64,000 bases of DNA from Paludibacteraceae bacterium (GTDB taxonomy: Bacteria; Bacteroidota; Bacteroidia; Bacteroidales; Paludibacteraceae). The stretch lies in the NCBI GenBank assembly GCA_905235505.1, contig CAJOMJ010000017.1:26843-90842 (forward strand), read 5' to 3'. Of the stretch, positions 1 to 8,885 are shown piece by piece (positions within the stretch are counted from its first letter, which is position 1; every line of letters starts with the position of its first letter). The position numbers and the translations under genes were made by a program. Below the pieces are notes generated by a model. It was given only the letters and a program-made list of their open reading frames with translations. It did not search any database and was not told the DNA's origin.

Positions 1-2
1 CT

Positions 3-596
3 GTTATTCAGCCTCCTATCATGCGTGCCCTGACTACTAAGGAAGAACGCGCTATCAAGATGAAACAGCTTCGCTCAGTCAGCAAGACCGAGAAGATAGT
101 GTTCCCCGTCATGGTAGCAACCATAGTGGCTCTTATTCTCCCCGATGCAGCTCCGCTGATTGGCTGTCTGATGTTGGGTAACTTGATGAAAGAGTGCGGT
201 GTGGTTGACCGTTTGAGCAAGACAGCGCAGAATGAGTTGATGAATATCGTGGTTATCTTCCTCGGTCTCTCTGTCGGTGCTACGGCTACAGGTGCTTCTT
301 TCCTCAATCTGCAGACTATCATGATTCTTGTGATGGGTATAGTTGCTTTCGCATGCGGTAGTGCAGGCGGTGTGCTGCTTGCCAAACTGATGAATGTATT
401 CTCCAAAGAGAAGATCAATCCGCTTATCGGTTCGGCAGGTGTGAGCGCAGTGCCTATGGCTGCACGTGTAAGTCAGCAGGTTGGTCAGGAAGAGAATCCC
501 AGCAACTTCCTACTTATGCACGCTATGGGTCCCAATGTGGCAGGTGTAATCGGCAGTGCGGTAGCAGCCGGTCTTCTGCTCACGTTCTTAGGTTGA
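3..596 (+). CDS. oadB: Sodium-pumping decarboxylase beta subunit, C-terminal part
   Basis: This is the C-terminal 197 residues of the membrane beta subunit of a biotin-dependent Na+-translocating decarboxylase (oxaloacetate or methylmalonyl-CoA type), which couples decarboxylation of carboxybiotin to Na+ export. The frame is open to the left edge, so the start lies outside the window; the first visible codons read [12 protein letters not shown], a family motif. At least four hydrophobic segments are visible, including one with [17 protein letters not shown], and the conserved tail contains [14 protein letters not shown] and [18 protein letters not shown]. The alpha and gamma subunits are presumably just outside the window. 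A strong hairpin follows the stop. The family is certain; which decarboxylase substrate it serves cannot be told from this subunit alone. Confidence 0.93.
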   Translation, partial: VIQPPIMRALTTKEERAIKMKQLRSVSKTEKIVFPVMVATIVALILPDAAPLIGCLMLGNLMKECGVVDRLSKTAQNELMNIVVIFLGLSVGATATGASFLNLQTIMILVMGIVAFACGSAGGVLLAKLMNVFSKEKINPLIGSAGVSAVPMAARVSQQVGQEENPSNFLLMHAMGPNVAGVIGSAVAAGLLLTFLG

Positions 597-614
597 TAAG
601 ATAACCGATATAAT

Positions 615-659
615 TTGCAATGCCGCTTATTCCTTTGAATCAACGGCATTGCAATTTTT
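615..659 (+). terminator. Rho-independent terminator after oadB
   Basis: A perfect 11-bp inverted repeat, TTGCAATGCCG (615-625) with CGGCATTGCAA (644-654), is followed directly by five T. It lies 18 bp after the oadB stop, as expected for the end of the decarboxylase operon. Confidence 0.85.
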
Positions 660-689
660 AGTAACATTGCGGTTGGCTTGATATAGAAG

Positions 690-1940
690 ATGAATGTAGT
701 TTTTCATACATTAGGGTGCAAGTTGAACTTTGCAGAGAGTTCCTCATTGGCAAAGCAGTTGCAGAGTCGCGGTCACAAGAAGGCACAAAGCGGAGAGCAC
801 GTGGATGTGTGCGTGCTGAATACGTGCAGCGTAACCGATGCTGCCGACCACAAGGGTCGTCAGGCTATACACAGGTTGCGCCGTCAGTATCCTGATGCTA
901 TACTTATTGTTACAGGTTGTTATGCTCAGTTGAAGCCTCAGGAGATTGTCCGGATGCCGGAGGTGGATTATGTGCTTGGGATGAACGAGAAATTCTCTAT
1001 TCCTGATTTCGTGGACGAATTGGAGAAGAGAGTGAATCACGAAGAGGTGTCGGTGGGCAGAATCCGTGAAACAGACAGTTTCCACCCCTCATATTCCAAA
1101 GATGATAGAACTCGCTGTTTTCTTAAAGTGCAGGATGGCTGCGACTATTTCTGCACCTATTGTACTATTCCCTATGCACGTGGCAAGAGCAGGAATGCAG
1201 ACATTCAATCTACAGTCCGCGAAGCGCAGAACGCCCTTAATGAAGGGGCTAAAGAGCTGGTGCTTACCGGAGTCAATATAGGCGATTTCGGCAAGACTAC
1301 CGGCGAACATTTCATAGACTTGATAAAGGCTATTGACAGTTTAGAGGGTGAGTACAGGGTCAGAATATCTTCCTGTGAACCTAACTTGCTGACAGATGAG
1401 ATAATAGAATTCGTGGCTCATAGCAGGCATTTCGCTCCCCATTTCCACATACCGCTCCAGAGTGGAAGTAATGAGGTGCTGCGCATAATGAAACGCCGAT
1501 ATACAAGAGAATTGTTCAAGGAGAGAGTAGAACATATTCGCAGCGTTATGCCTAATGCCTTTATAGGTGTTGACTGCATGGTAGGAGTGAGGGGAGAAAC
1601 CAAAGAGTGCTTCGAAGATTACTATAAGTTCGTAGAAGGTCTGCCGGTTAGTCAACTTCATGTATTCACTTATTCCGAACGCGAGGGTACACGTATGCTT
1701 GAACTTGATTTGCCTGTTGTGCCCCAGAAAGAAAGGAAACTCCGAAGTGATATGATGCATCGTCTTTCTGAGCAGAAACTTAATGATTTCTATACTCAGC
1801 ACAAAGGTGAAGAAGCGGTAGTGTTATGGGAAAGCAAACATTCGGACGGCATGATGTGGGGATTTACTGAAAACTACATAAAAGTATCAGGTGTGTATGA
1901 CAGAAAAAAAGTGAATACGTTCGAGAAAATACGTATTTGA
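690..1940 (+). CDS. mtaB: tRNA t6A37 methylthiotransferase MtaB
   Basis: A 416-residue radical-SAM methylthiotransferase that converts t6A to ms2t6A at position 37 of ANN-decoding tRNAs. The N-terminal UPF0004 domain starts with TLGCKLNFAES and carries further cysteines (NTCSVTD, VTGCYAQ) that should bind the second Fe-S cluster. The radical SAM signature CDYFCTYC (CxxxCxxC) sits near residue 150 and a C-terminal TRAM-like segment closes the protein. Length and motif order fit MtaB rather than MiaB or RimO. No good promoter was seen in the 30 bp after the oadB terminator. The stop is about 120 bp before the rho start. Confidence 0.93.
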   Translation: MNVVFHTLGCKLNFAESSSLAKQLQSRGHKKAQSGEHVDVCVLNTCSVTDAADHKGRQAIHRLRRQYPDAILIVTGCYAQLKPQEIVRMPEVDYVLGMNEKFSIPDFVDELEKRVNHEEVSVGRIRETDSFHPSYSKDDRTRCFLKVQDGCDYFCTYCTIPYARGKSRNADIQSTVREAQNALNEGAKELVLTGVNIGDFGKTTGEHFIDLIKAIDSLEGEYRVRISSCEPNLLTDEIIEFVAHSRHFAPHFHIPLQSGSNEVLRIMKRRYTRELFKERVEHIRSVMPNAFIGVDCMVGVRGETKECFEDYYKFVEGLPVSQLHVFTYSEREGTRMLELDLPVVPQKERKLRSDMMHRLSEQKLNDFYTQHKGEEAVVLWESKHSDGMMWGFTENYIKVSGVYDRKKVNTFEKIRI

Positions 1941-1962
1941 GACTATAAATCTACTATAAATG

Positions 1963-1993
1963 TTGTGTATATGAAAATATTGTATTACCTTTG
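1963..1993 (+). promoter_or_regulatory. Promoter for rho
   Basis: TTG at 1963-1965 and TACCTTTG at 1986-1993 with a 20-bp spacer match the Bacteroidetes -33/-7 consensus (TTG, TAnnTTTG). The predicted transcript start near 2000 leaves a leader of about 55 nt before rho. Confidence 0.8.
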
Positions 1994-2058
1994 CAACCGT
2001 AAATCGTGAGACCAATCTTCTCCGATTGTTTCCTAACGAACAATATTTTCTTATTTTT

Positions 2059-3951
2059 ATGATATACGACAAGCAACGACTCGGGCGTATGACGCTCGAA
2101 GAACTGACAGAGCTTGCAAAGAGCTTCGGATTGAACCCGGGCAAGAAGCTTACTGAGCAGGATCTTGTATATGAGATTCTTGATGCTCAAGCCAATCAGA
2201 AGGCCCAACAAGTAGAAGAGAAACTTGCAAGCAGACCGGAAGGACAGCGACGCAAACAGCGTGTCCATATTCAGAAAAAGGCAGAGCGTGTAAGCCTTGA
2301 CCACTTCCAGAAACACGACAATCTCCCGGATGAGACATTAGTAAGCGTGACTGCGACCAATGAGCCGACAGCCAAAGAGAAGGCGGAAACGCTATTTACA
2401 CCTGCAACCGGTGTACAGCAGTCTCCTGCCACCCCTGCCCAACCGCAGAAAAAGAGGACAAAGAAGTCAAAGGCAGTGGCAGCAAAGGCCGTAGCAGAAG
2501 AAACGGTTATCTCTTTCCCAACCGCACAAGAGGTTGCTCCACAGAAAGAGACACCCAAACAAGAAGAGCAGCCAAAGGAAGTACCAGCAAGCAGTGAACC
2601 GCAGGCAACGGTTGCTCCGAGTGATGTTCCCGTACCTCAGAAGAGAAAGCGCGGACGCCCAAGGAAGACGGATACTGTGCAGAATGCAGAGCCTCAACAA
2701 GAGGAGACTCCGGCTAAACCACAGCCTGAGGAACAGAAGGCGGAAGCACAGCCCGAAGTTAATCAGAAGAAGGGCAAACACCAGAAACAGGCTGGAGACA
2801 ATAAGACAGAACAGCAACGGCAACAATTCGACTTTGCTGACAATATAAAAGGTGTAGGTACACTTGAGATGCTGCCTGACGGCTATGGTTTCCTCCGTAG
2901 TGCAGACTATAACTATATTTCTTCTCCCGATGATATATATGTATCCCAACAACAGGTAAAACAATATGGTCTGAAAGCAGGAGATACGGTGGAATGTACT
3001 ATACGTCCGCCGCGCGACGGGGAAAAGTATTTCCCGATGAACAAGGTGCTTAAGATAAATGGTTGTGACCCGGAAAAGGTGCGTGACAGAGTGGCATTTG
3101 AGCACTTGACTCCATTGTTTCCTGATGAGAAGTTCACCTTATGTCAGGGTAAGAACGACCCGCTTTCGTGCCGTATAATTGATTTGTTTGCTCCGATAGG
3201 GAAGGGGCAGCGCGGACTTATTGTTGCCCAACCCAAGACCGGTAAGACGGTGCTTCTGAAAGATATTGCTAATGCCATCGCTGCCAATCACCCTGAAGTA
3301 TATATGATTGTTCTTCTGATAGACGAACGTCCTGAGGAGGTTACTGATATGGCTCGCAGTGTGAAGGCAGAGGTTATAGCAAGTACGTTCGATGAGCCTG
3401 CTGAGAACCATGTGAAAGTGGCCAATATAGTACACGAGAAAGCCAAGCGTCTGGTGGAATGCGGACACGATGTAGTCATACTGCTGGACTCTATCACCCG
3501 TCTTGCACGGGCATACAACACTGTGGCTCCGGCATCGGGCAAGGTGCTGTCAGGCGGTGTAGAGGCACAGGCACTTCATAAGCCAAAACGATTCTTCGGT
3601 GCGGCACGTAACATAGAGAACGGAGGTTCACTGACAATAATCGCCACTGCACTCACAGAGACCGGCAGTAAGATGGATGATGTGATATTCGAAGAGTTCA
3701 AGGGTACAGGCAATATGGAGTTGCAGCTCGACCGCAGACTCAGTAACAAACGCGTATTCCCTGCAGTAGATATCATGGCTTCAAGCACGCGTCGTGACGA
3801 CCTGCTTCTGCCGCCGGAGGTATTGAGCCGTATGTGGATTCTGCGCCGACACCTGAGTGACATGAATTCGGTAGAGGCAATGGAGTTCCTTAAGGAACGA
3901 ATGGAACGCACGGAAAACAACGAGGAGTTTCTCCTATCTATGAACAGCTGA
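2059..3951 (+). CDS. rho: Transcription termination factor Rho
   Basis: A 630-residue hexameric RNA-dependent ATPase that ends transcription. The Rho_N helical domain ([17 protein letters not shown]) is followed by about 220 residues rich in P, Q, E and K, a low-complexity insertion usual in Bacteroidetes Rho and absent from the roughly 420-residue E. coli protein. Next come the cold-shock-like RNA-binding domain ([15 protein letters not shown]) and the ATPase core with Walker A ([11 protein letters not shown], about residue 387), [13 protein letters not shown], and [12 protein letters not shown] chose the ATG at 2059 ([11 protein letters not shown]) because it starts the conserved domain; an upstream in-frame ATG at 2026 would add 11 atypical residues. 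The next gene starts 1 bp after the stop. Confidence 0.96.
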   Translation: MIYDKQRLGRMTLEELTELAKSFGLNPGKKLTEQDLVYEILDAQANQKAQQVEEKLASRPEGQRRKQRVHIQKKAERVSLDHFQKHDNLPDETLVSVTATNEPTAKEKAETLFTPATGVQQSPATPAQPQKKRTKKSKAVAAKAVAEETVISFPTAQEVAPQKETPKQEEQPKEVPASSEPQATVAPSDVPVPQKRKRGRPRKTDTVQNAEPQQEETPAKPQPEEQKAEAQPEVNQKKGKHQKQAGDNKTEQQRQQFDFADNIKGVGTLEMLPDGYGFLRSADYNYISSPDDIYVSQQQVKQYGLKAGDTVECTIRPPRDGEKYFPMNKVLKINGCDPEKVRDRVAFEHLTPLFPDEKFTLCQGKNDPLSCRIIDLFAPIGKGQRGLIVAQPKTGKTVLLKDIANAIAANHPEVYMIVLLIDERPEEVTDMARSVKAEVIASTFDEPAENHVKVANIVHEKAKRLVECGHDVVILLDSITRLARAYNTVAPASGKVLSGGVEAQALHKPKRFFGAARNIENGGSLTIIATALTETGSKMDDVIFEEFKGTGNMELQLDRRLSNKRVFPAVDIMASSTRRDDLLLPPEVLSRMWILRRHLSDMNSVEAMEFLKERMERTENNEEFLLSMNS

Positions 3952-3952
3952 T

Positions 3953-4897
3953 ATGAGATATGTAGCAGACATTGAGCGATATGCTGACTCCGAGCGATTG
4001 TATGCACGGTGTGGCAGAAGTGGAGTATTGCTCCCTAAGGTAAGTCTTGGTATGTGGCATAACTTTGGAGGTGTAAACCCCTATGAACGTAGCAGGGACA
4101 TCACGCATTATGCTTTTGACCATGGTATCACACACTTTGACCTTGCCAATAACTATGGTCCTCCTTACGGGTCGGCAGAGTTGACTATGGGAAAACTGAT
4201 GGATGAAGATTTCCGTCCTTACAGAGACGAGATGTTTATATCCACCAAGGCAGGTTACGATATGTGGGAGGGACCTTACGGTAACTGGGGTTCAAGGAAA
4301 TACCTTATGGCAAGTCTTGACCAGAGTTTGAAACGCATGAGACTGGATTATGTAGATCTGTTCTATTCTCATCGTTATGACCCTAACACACCGGTGGAGG
4401 AGACATTGCAGGCTCTTGTTGATATAGTGCACGCGGGCAAGGCCTTGTATGTAGGAATAAGCAACTGGCCGTTAGAGCCTCTCAAATATGCAGAGGAGTA
4501 TCTTCGTGAACGTGATGTACCTCTCCTGATATATCAGGGCAGACTCAACATGCTTGACAGAGAACCCTTGGAAGGGGGCATACTTGATTTCTGTGAGGAG
4601 AAAGGTATAGGATTTATTGCCTATTCACCATTAGCACAAGGTCTGCTTACAGACCGGTATCTCAATGGTATTCCGGCAGACTCACGCATGGCACAGGAGA
4701 AGTTCCTTCGTTCTTCACGTCTGACACCTGATATGCTACAATATATCAAGAGACTTCGTGAGGAGGGGCTTGCAGCAGGCAGAACGACGGCGCAGCAGGC
4801 GCTCAGCTGGATACTGGGTCAGAAGGCTGTTACCTCAGTATTGGTTGGAGCGAGCAGTGTTGAACAACTTGCTGATAACCTGAAAGTGTTAGGGTAA
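3953..4897 (+). CDS. Aldo/keto reductase, YghZ-like
   Basis: A 314-residue NAD(P)H-dependent aldo/keto reductase. It resembles the YghZ (L-glyceraldehyde 3-phosphate reductase) branch: [15 protein letters not shown] carries the catalytic Asp and Tyr, [18 protein letters not shown] the lysine region, and [17 protein letters not shown] the substrate-side histidine. [15 protein letters not shown] near the C-terminus is the usual cofactor-phosphate-binding region. The start is 1 bp after the rho stop, which suggests read-through from the rho promoter. The true substrate is unknown; detoxification of methylglyoxal or triose aldehydes is the usual guess for the family. Confidence 0.88.
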   Translation: MRYVADIERYADSERLYARCGRSGVLLPKVSLGMWHNFGGVNPYERSRDITHYAFDHGITHFDLANNYGPPYGSAELTMGKLMDEDFRPYRDEMFISTKAGYDMWEGPYGNWGSRKYLMASLDQSLKRMRLDYVDLFYSHRYDPNTPVEETLQALVDIVHAGKALYVGISNWPLEPLKYAEEYLRERDVPLLIYQGRLNMLDREPLEGGILDFCEEKGIGFIAYSPLAQGLLTDRYLNGIPADSRMAQEKFLRSSRLTPDMLQYIKRLREEGLAAGRTTAQQALSWILGQKAVTSVLVGASSVEQLADNLKVLG

Positions 4898-4905
4898 ATG
4901 CCCGT

Positions 4906-5199
4906 ATGCGTATCATTCTCATCATATTGGCGGTATATATTGCGGGTATAAATCTCGTGGCGTTTTTTATGTATGGTATTGACAAGTACAAAGCGAAACA
5001 TGAGCTTTACAGGATATCGGAAAAAGCGCTATTGAGAGTCGCAATATTAGGCGGCAGTGTGGGAGCATTGTTGGGTATGATTGTATTTCACCATAAAACA
5101 AAGCATGCCAAATTTGAGATACTGCTCCCGTTGCTGTTTGTTCTGCAGATCGCTTTGGTGGTGGCGCTATATTGGTATCTATTCATATATGCAAGATAG
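4906..5199 (+). CDS. DUF1294 small membrane protein
   Basis: A 97-residue inner-membrane protein with three hydrophobic stretches: residues about 2-22, 43-63 and 74-94. The family motifs FFMYGIDKYKA, RISEKALL and GMIVFHHKTKHAKF are all visible and match DUF1294. No function is established for the family. It starts 8 bp after the aldo/keto reductase stop and is likely co-transcribed with rho and that gene. The 368 bp that follow hold only repeats, so it is probably the last gene of the unit. Confidence 0.85.
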   Translation: MRIILIILAVYIAGINLVAFFMYGIDKYKAKHELYRISEKALLRVAILGGSVGALLGMIVFHHKTKHAKFEILLPLLFVLQIALVVALYWYLFIYAR

Positions 5200-5270
5200 A
5201 CGCTGCAGGAACTGATGCGTTATTTAGTTTCATGCAGAAATGTGTGAAATAGCAAAGTGTAAGCAAAAAG

Positions 5271-5345
5271 GCAAAAAAGGTGACAAAGTGTCAAATGAAG
5301 GAGTAGGCTAACACTCGGCTTAGAGTAGGCTTAAAGTGGGCTACC
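5271..5345. repeat. Dispersed repeat module, copy 1 (11-bp TAAG units)
   Basis: It contains the 20-mer GGCTAACACTCGGCTTAGAG (5306-5325), found exactly again at 63427-63446. In both places it is preceded by a related A-rich block (AAAAAGG/CGAC...TGT.AAAT). On the minus strand the right half reads as 11-bp units CCCACTTTAAG, CCTACTCTAAG, CCGAGTGTTAG. Related units occur at 25361-25386 and 43264-43294. Confidence 0.75.
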
Positions 5346-5422
5346 CGTGAACTTACACTTTGCTATGTAAATCGCCCGAAAAGGTGACAAAATGTCAGAA
5401 TGAGGTTTGACGCTGATAATTT

Positions 5423-5503
5423 AATATGAAAACCGGTAAGGGCGAATATGAAAACCGGTGAGGGAGAACATGAAAATGGTTAAGGGAGAATATTTGAAAC
5501 GGG
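5423..5503 (+). repeat. 22-bp tandem repeat, 3.6 copies
   Basis: Units start at 5423, 5445, 5467 and 5489. The consensus core is AATATGAAAACCGGTRAGGG; the third unit has TGGTTAAGGG and the fourth is partial. The period equals about two helical turns. It lies 65 bp upstream of era and no reading frame explains it. Confidence 0.8.
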
Positions 5504-5567
5504 AGGGCAGGACAGTATTGCAGTGTTCAAACTCTATATTCAAACTCAATAATAATCAGATATAAAG

Positions 5568-6449
5568 ATGCATCGCAGTGGATTCGTAAATATAGTAGGA
5601 AACCCCAATGTAGGGAAGTCAACGCTGATGAATGCGCTTGTAGGAGAACGGCTGAGTATCATCACCAGCAAGGCGCAGACTACACGTCATCGTATAATGG
5701 GAATTGTTAATGGCGAAGACTTTCAGATAGTGTATTCCGACACTCCCGGTGTGCTGAAGCCCAACTATAAACTGCAGGAGCAGATGCTTGAGTTCTCCAA
5801 CTCTGCTTTGGTGGATGCCGACATACTGCTCTATGTGACCGACGTGCAGGATAACCCTGAGAAGAACAAGGACTTCATAGAGAAAGTGAAGAGCAACCGC
5901 GCCAAGACACTGCTCGTAATCAACAAGATAGACCTAACCACGCAACAGACGCTGGAGCAACTTGTGGAGTTCTGGCACAAAGAGCTGCCCGAAGCGGAGA
6001 TTTATCCTATTTCCGCACAAGAGCGTTTCGGAGTGGACGGATTGTTTGAGAGAATAAAACAACTGTTACCTGAGTGCCCGCCGTATTTTGACAAGGACCA
6101 GATGACTGACAAACCTGCCAAGTTCTTTGTAACGGAGATTATTCGTGAGAAGATTTTGCAAAACTACGACAAAGAGATACCGTATGCAGTGGAGGTAGAG
6201 GTGGAGAGTTTTAAGGAAACGGACCGACTGATACGTATATGTGCCGTGATTTATGTAGAGCGTGACAGTCAGAAGGGTATAATAATCGGCAAGCAGGGCA
6301 AGGCACTGAAGAAAGTGGGCACGGACGCAAGAAAAGATATAGAGTCGTTTTTTCAGAAGCAGGTATATCTTGAACTCTTCGTGAAGGTTGACAAGGACTG
6401 GCGTCAGAAAGCGGGCAGGCTGAAGCATTACGGCTACGACCTGACATGA
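5568..6449 (+). CDS. era: GTPase Era, 30S ribosome assembly
   Basis: A 293-residue GTPase that binds the 3' end of 16S rRNA during 30S maturation. G1 is GNPNVGKST (residues 11-19), G2 lies around TTRHRIMG, G3 is DTPGV and G4 is NKID. The C-terminal KH domain holds GIIIGKQGKALKKVG near residue 240. Length is normal for Era (about 300). No TAnnTTTG promoter was found in the repeat-rich spacer upstream. A terminator follows about 65 bp after the stop. The call is secure. Confidence 0.97.
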   Translation: MHRSGFVNIVGNPNVGKSTLMNALVGERLSIITSKAQTTRHRIMGIVNGEDFQIVYSDTPGVLKPNYKLQEQMLEFSNSALVDADILLYVTDVQDNPEKNKDFIEKVKSNRAKTLLVINKIDLTTQQTLEQLVEFWHKELPEAEIYPISAQERFGVDGLFERIKQLLPECPPYFDKDQMTDKPAKFFVTEIIREKILQNYDKEIPYAVEVEVESFKETDRLIRICAVIYVERDSQKGIIIGKQGKALKKVGTDARKDIESFFQKQVYLELFVKVDKDWRQKAGRLKHYGYDLT

Positions 6450-6512
6450 CTCTAAAGGGTATTTCCTGATATTCTGAAACCAATGTAGGACAGGCATCAG
6501 AAGTACATAAAG

Positions 6513-6548
6513 AAGGTGAAGAACAGAGCGGTTTTTCACCCTTTTTTT
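6513..6548 (+). terminator. Terminator after era
   Basis: AAGGTGAA (6513-6520) pairs with TTTTCACC (6533-6540) around a 12-nt loop and is followed by C and seven T. It lies just upstream of the receptor promoter. Confidence 0.75.
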
Positions 6549-6551
6549 ATC

Positions 6552-6582
6552 TTGCCTGTTTTAGAGATTTGCAGTATCTTTG
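6552..6582 (+). promoter_or_regulatory. Promoter for TonB-dependent receptor
   Basis: TTG at 6552-6554 and TATCTTTG at 6575-6582, 20-bp spacer. The leader to the ATG at 6614 is only about 25 nt, too short for a riboswitch. Confidence 0.8.
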
Positions 6583-6613
6583 CACCCGCTTACAACAGCA
6601 AGCATAAAACTTA

Positions 6614-8644
6614 ATGAACAAACATTTTCTTAAACAAGTGACGCTTCGCTTTCGTCGTTTCACACGCAAGGCATACGCAGCGTTTGCCTCTATGCACAAG
6701 CAAGTTAGCATAGGGCATGTAAGTCGCGCGATAGCCGATATGGAGATGCTGAAAGCGGGCAAGGCGGTGGCTACCACTATTCTTATGGTAGTCTCCTCGC
6801 AGGTTCTTTTAGCCGAGGACGAACCGCCAGAAGGGGCGCTTGACCCTGCACTGCTGCAACTGCAGGAGGTGCAGGTTGTGTCAGAACGCTCTCAGTTCCA
6901 GTCGGAGCATTTCCGATTAGTCGCTAACCTTACTCAAGACGAGATTCGTCTGTTGCCTATGAAGACAGCAAGCGACCTCTTGAAATACCTGCCCGGCATA
7001 GACCTTCGGGAGAGAGGTGCTTCGGGTGTGCAGGCGGACCTGACTATGCGCGGAGGAACCGGTCGTCAGGTGAAGATACTGCTCAACGGAGTGGATATCA
7101 CCGACCCGCAGACCGACCACTATTCCATGGATCTGCCGGTGGATGCGGAGATGATAGAGCGTATAGAAGTGCTTCAGGGTACGAATTATGCTCTTGATGC
7201 TTTCTCGGGTGCAATCAATATCATTACGAAGCAGGCACCTGCTGCTTCTGCCGACACGAGATATGACATGTCGTATTCTCTTGCTGCGGGAGAATACGGT
7301 TATGTAAATCCACGGTTCTCGGCACTTGTCAGCAAGGCGGAGTGGTATATGAATGCCGGTGCATCATACAACAGATCATCTGGTTACATGTCCAACACAG
7401 ACTATAAGATTGCCAACGCATACGTTCAGACGGCATGGCGGGGTCTGAGTTTCCAGACGGGTGCACAATATAAGGACGCAGGTGCGAACTCGTTTTATAC
7501 GGTAAAATATCCTAACCAGTTTGACCAGACGCGCACGCTCATATCTTCTTTAAGCTATACCCACAATTGGGGAGGGTGGAACATGCAGGGCAATGTATAT
7601 TATCGTGCTCATTTCGACCGTTTCCATACTTATCGTGATAATGTGGATATGGACGGTAATCCTGCTCCTGAATGGTACAAAGGTCCGAATGTGACGTGGA
7701 CTCACACTTCGGGGGCACATCTGCAGGCAAGTTGGAATAACACATGGACAAAAACGACTGCCGGAATAGACGTGCGTGACGAGAAGATAGAGAGTTCCAG
7801 TTTGGGCAATCACAACAGGCTTAATATACGCTATTTTGCAGAGGAGCGTCTCTACTGGCGCACTCTCTCGGCTGCGGTAGGAGCAAGTGGCACATGGAAC
7901 TCGCAGTTCGGACACGACTGGGCGGTAGGTGCCAACATAGGATATGAGCCATTGAAAGACCTGGCTCTGTTTCTAAACTTCAACCGCGCAATACGTATTC
8001 CTACATATACAGACCTGTATTATCATACTGCCACGCAGTCGGCGGATGAGAATACACGACCGGAGAAAGCATTGCAACTCGAGCTTTCTCTCCGCTACAA
8101 CTATAAGCATCTCTACTTCTCGGCATCCGGTTTCTATCGTTGGGGGAGAGACATTATTGACTGGGTAAAAGACCCTGCACCGGAAGTGACAGTCTGGCAG
8201 AGCACCAACCACTCGAAGGTGGACGCAGCCGGTTGTGAGGGCACAATCGGTCTGCAAGGATACAACTGGATACGCAGGGTGGAGCTCAGTTACAGTTTTA
8301 CCGATGTCAGAGCGGATGCGGGCAATCTTCTTTCGTTGTATGCTCTCGACTACCTCAGACATAAGGCGGCACTGCGTATAGAACACAAGATTTACAAAGG
8401 GTTTGGAGCCACATGGTGTCTGCGCTTTGAGAAACGCGAAGGGGAATACACTTCGATGGAAGGAACGGTGGAGCAGTATAAACCGGTAGTCCTGCTTGAC
8501 GGAAGTCTGTATTGGGCAAACAGCCTGCTGAAAGTGAGTGTTGATGCCCGCAACATGACCAATGCGCGTTATGTAGATATAGGCGGAGTTGTGCAGCCAC
8601 AGCATTGGGTAAGCACAAAGGTGACATTCAATTTGACGAACTGA
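6614..8644 (+). CDS. TonB-dependent outer-membrane receptor
   Basis: A 676-residue TonB-dependent receptor. The plug domain has a short TonB-box-like stretch (LQEVQVVSE, residues about 77-85), then DLLKYLPGIDLRERG, LTMRGGTGRQVKILLNGVDI and RIEVLQGTNYALDAFSGAINIITK; the rest is a predicted 22-strand barrel ending with the aromatic-poor FNLTN. The overall layout resembles BtuB/FhuE-type siderophore or corrinoid receptors, without the SusC carboxypeptidase-like extension. The N-terminus is odd: about 50 residues with RFRRFTRKAYAAFASMHKQV precede the hydrophobic signal segment AVATTILMVVSSQVLLAED. No substrate gene is adjacent, so the ligand is unknown. It stands alone between a terminator and a convergent protease gene. 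Confidence 0.9.
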   Translation: MNKHFLKQVTLRFRRFTRKAYAAFASMHKQVSIGHVSRAIADMEMLKAGKAVATTILMVVSSQVLLAEDEPPEGALDPALLQLQEVQVVSERSQFQSEHFRLVANLTQDEIRLLPMKTASDLLKYLPGIDLRERGASGVQADLTMRGGTGRQVKILLNGVDITDPQTDHYSMDLPVDAEMIERIEVLQGTNYALDAFSGAINIITKQAPAASADTRYDMSYSLAAGEYGYVNPRFSALVSKAEWYMNAGASYNRSSGYMSNTDYKIANAYVQTAWRGLSFQTGAQYKDAGANSFYTVKYPNQFDQTRTLISSLSYTHNWGGWNMQGNVYYRAHFDRFHTYRDNVDMDGNPAPEWYKGPNVTWTHTSGAHLQASWNNTWTKTTAGIDVRDEKIESSSLGNHNRLNIRYFAEERLYWRTLSAAVGASGTWNSQFGHDWAVGANIGYEPLKDLALFLNFNRAIRIPTYTDLYYHTATQSADENTRPEKALQLELSLRYNYKHLYFSASGFYRWGRDIIDWVKDPAPEVTVWQSTNHSKVDAAGCEGTIGLQGYNWIRRVELSYSFTDVRADAGNLLSLYALDYLRHKAALRIEHKIYKGFGATWCLRFEKREGEYTSMEGTVEQYKPVVLLDGSLYWANSLLKVSVDARNMTNARYVDIGGVVQPQHWVSTKVTFNLTN

Positions 8645-8716
8645 ACCCTTATTGACAGAGATTAACCTTATAGACAGGAGATGTGACGGGGCATATATGG
8701 CTGCTACACTTTGAGA

Positions 8717-8740
8717 GAGACATTTCGTCAAATGTCTCTA
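8717..8740. repeat. Short palindrome, AGAGACATTT type
   Basis: AGAGACATTT (8717-8726) and its exact complement AAATGTCTCT (8731-8740) around a 4-nt loop, followed by ACAAGTTG. A half copy on the other strand is at 48800-48817 (CACTTGTAGAGACATTTA). It belongs with the GTAGAGAC repeat family listed elsewhere. Confidence 0.7.
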
Positions 8741-8767
8741 CAAGTTGGACACTTTTTTTTGGGAGGG

Positions 8768-8794
8768 GGAGACGTGACAGTGTCGCATTTCTAC
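8768..8794 (-). repeat. 27-bp GTAGARAYGCGACA element, copy 1
   Basis: On the minus strand this reads GTAGAAATGCGACA then CTGTCACGTCTCC. Three other intergenic copies are at 11994-12020 (minus), 36636-36662 and 39051-39077 (plus). It is an imperfect palindrome around the GACA/TGTC centre. Confidence 0.75.
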
Positions 8795-8804
8795 GGAATA
8801 AAGC

Positions 8805-8833
8805 ATAAGAGTCTGCTGTTGGCAGACTCTTAT
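8805..8833. terminator. Stem-loop between convergent genes
   Basis: A perfect 12-bp stem, ATAAGAGTCTGC (8805-8816) with GCAGACTCTTAT (8822-8833), and a 5-nt loop. It sits between the receptor (plus strand, ends 8644) and the M16 protease (minus strand, ends 8886). It lacks a clean T-run on either side, so it could serve as a bidirectional terminator or an mRNA 3' stabiliser. Confidence 0.5.
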
Positions 8834-8885
8834 GTCTTTATTGATTATGTTCGAAGGGTAGGTTAGATCAGACAGGTATGACCGA

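Larger units (their letters stand above)
5200..5567 (+). other. Gene-free, repeat-rich spacer before era
   Basis: No convincing reading frame, tRNA or TAnnTTTG promoter was found. The spacer holds two repeat structures (5271-5345 and 5423-5503, listed separately) and ends in an AT-rich run before era. Confidence 0.6.

Noticed and set aside
2467-3105. Reverse-strand gene opposite rho
   Set aside because: A 212-codon frame exists, but it mirrors the low-complexity insertion of rho and has no family features.
6583-6613. Cobalamin riboswitch before the TonB receptor
   Set aside because: The leader between the -7 box and the ATG is about 30 nt, too short for the structure.
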